Positions 5,872 through 6,667 of a stretch of DNA of 6,667 nucleotides are shown here, in pieces. Position 1 is the first letter of the stretch. Each line of letters begins with the position of its first letter. The notes beneath the pieces are model-generated. The model had not been told where the DNA came from. It did not search any database and worked only from the letters and a program-made list of their open reading frames with translations. The DNA comes from an uncultured Clostridia bacterium (GTDB lineage: Bacteria; Bacillota; Clostridia; Christensenellales; Aristaeellaceae): contig CAKTTM010000102.1 in the NCBI GenBank assembly GCA_934615145.1, positions 1 through 6,667 of the forward strand. Reading direction: 5' to 3'. Both the position numbers and the translations under genes were made by a program.

Positions 5872-6667
5872 ATGTCAAAGCGATCGATGCTGGTGATGAT
5901 GGCGACCCACCCCGAGCACGTGGCGCAGCTGCAGGCGGCGGCGCCGGATGCCCTGATCACCCGGGTGAGGCCCAAGGATGTGACGATAGAGCAATTGGAG
6001 AATGCCGACCTGATCGTGGGCAACCCGCCCACCGACAAGGTGGCGCATATCAAGAAGGCCAAGCTGGTGCAGCTCAACTCCTCGGGCGTGGCGCCGGCCT
6101 ATCTGGCGCTGAAGGATACGGCGCCGGACACGGTGCTCTGCTCGGCCTCTGGCGCCTATGGCACCGCCATCAGCGAGCACATGGTGGGCGCGCTGCTGGG
6201 GCTGATGAAGCGCCTATTTCAATACCGCGACGACCAGCACCAGGCCGCCTGGATGGACCGCGGCGAGGTGCGGGGCCTGAAGGGCGCCAAGGTGCTGGTG
6301 CTGGGCCTGGGCGACATTGGCGAGCACTTTGCCAGGCTCTGCCTGGCCTTTGGCGCGCAGGTGGTGGGCGTGCGCCGCCGCCCCAGCGCGCCGCCCGAGG
6401 GCGTCAGCCAGGTGGTCACGATGGATGAGCTCGATCAGTGGCTGCCCTGGGCCGATGTGGTGGCACTGGCCCTGCCCGACACACCGGCCACCCGCCATGT
6501 GATCAATGAGCGGACCCTTGGCCTGATGAAGCCGGGCGGCTTCCTGCTCAATGTCGGCCGCGGCAGCGCCATCGACCAGGACGCGCTTTTGCAAGCCCTG
6601 CAAAGCGGCCAGCTGGCCGGGGCCAGCATCGATGTCACTGAGCCCGAGCCACTGCCCAAGGATCACC
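5872..6667 (+). CDS. D-2-hydroxyacid dehydrogenase, NAD(P)-dependent (3' end missing)
   Basis: The frame is open from ATG 5872 to the window edge (265 complete codons); the family is usually 310-330 residues, so roughly 50-60 are missing. An N-terminal substrate domain includes NSSGVAPAY (69-77), where the backbone binds the substrate carboxylate, and 'GTAISEHMVG' at the hinge. The Rossmann domain has GLGDIG (145-150) as dinucleotide motif, the catalytic arginine R230 in NVGRGS and the catalytic glutamate E259 in DVTEPEPLP. The catalytic histidine should lie beyond the edge. Residues after the second beta strand read VGVRRR, basic and without the acidic residue typical of strict NAD enzymes, so NADP use is possible. 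The reaction would be reversible reduction of a 2-keto acid; the substrate cannot be read from sequence. A strong ribosome binding site and its own promoter support the start. It is transcribed divergently from the ABC operon. Confidence 0.9.
   Translation, partial: MSKRSMLVMMATHPEHVAQLQAAAPDALITRVRPKDVTIEQLENADLIVGNPPTDKVAHIKKAKLVQLNSSGVAPAYLALKDTAPDTVLCSASGAYGTAISEHMVGALLGLMKRLFQYRDDQHQAAWMDRGEVRGLKGAKVLVLGLGDIGEHFARLCLAFGAQVVGVRRRPSAPPEGVSQVVTMDELDQWLPWADVVALALPDTPATRHVINERTLGLMKPGGFLLNVGRGSAIDQDALLQALQSGQLAGASIDVTEPEPLPKDH

Noticed and set aside
5775..6666. Minus-strand frames opposite the dehydrogenase
   Set aside because: The plus strand encodes a continuous dehydrogenase with Rossmann and catalytic motifs; the antisense translations have none.

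Overview
The window looks like chromosomal DNA from a high-GC member of the Bacillota, most plausibly a Clostridia-type anaerobe. The reasons are the DUF6054 and DUF3783 families, a 'GGGQQG'-type methyltransferase, strong AGGAGG-like ribosome binding sites and a strong G/C bias at third codon positions. The organism assignment is inference from remembered family distributions, not a database result. There is no rRNA, tRNA, CRISPR array or recognisable insertion sequence.

Layout. Positions 1-300 are non-coding or only weakly coding. From about 61 the DNA is clearly AT-richer (about 39% GC over 61-300 by hand count, against about 70% in a sample from the first gene). This part holds a perfect inverted repeat and two small doubtful reading frames. 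A GC-rich hairpin (304-327) and a good sigma-A-type promoter (330-358) follow, then a plus-strand DUF3783 gene (410-847). It meets, tail to tail with an 11-base gap, a long block of minus-strand genes.

The minus-strand block reads from about 5760 down to 859: ABC ATPase, ABC-2 type permease, DUF6054 protein, nicotinamidase/isochorismatase-like cysteine hydrolase, DUF1905-DUF1801 fusion, SAM-dependent methyltransferase, and after a 51-base gap an HExxH putative metalloprotease. The first six are packed with 4-base ATGA overlaps, an 8-base overlap, a 1-base gap and an 18-base gap, so they are probably one operon driven by an extended -10 promoter at 5763-5771. The ATPase and permease should form one exporter-type complex. 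The other products are cytosolic proteins with no obvious shared pathway, so the operon's joint purpose is unknown.

From 5836 a divergent promoter with a perfect TATAAT box drives a D-2-hydroxyacid dehydrogenase (5872 to the window edge, C-terminus missing).

The most interesting items are the uncharacterised operon built around the ABC exporter, the HExxH protein at its end, and the AT-rich patch at the left edge. Nothing here amounts to clear proof of a new system.
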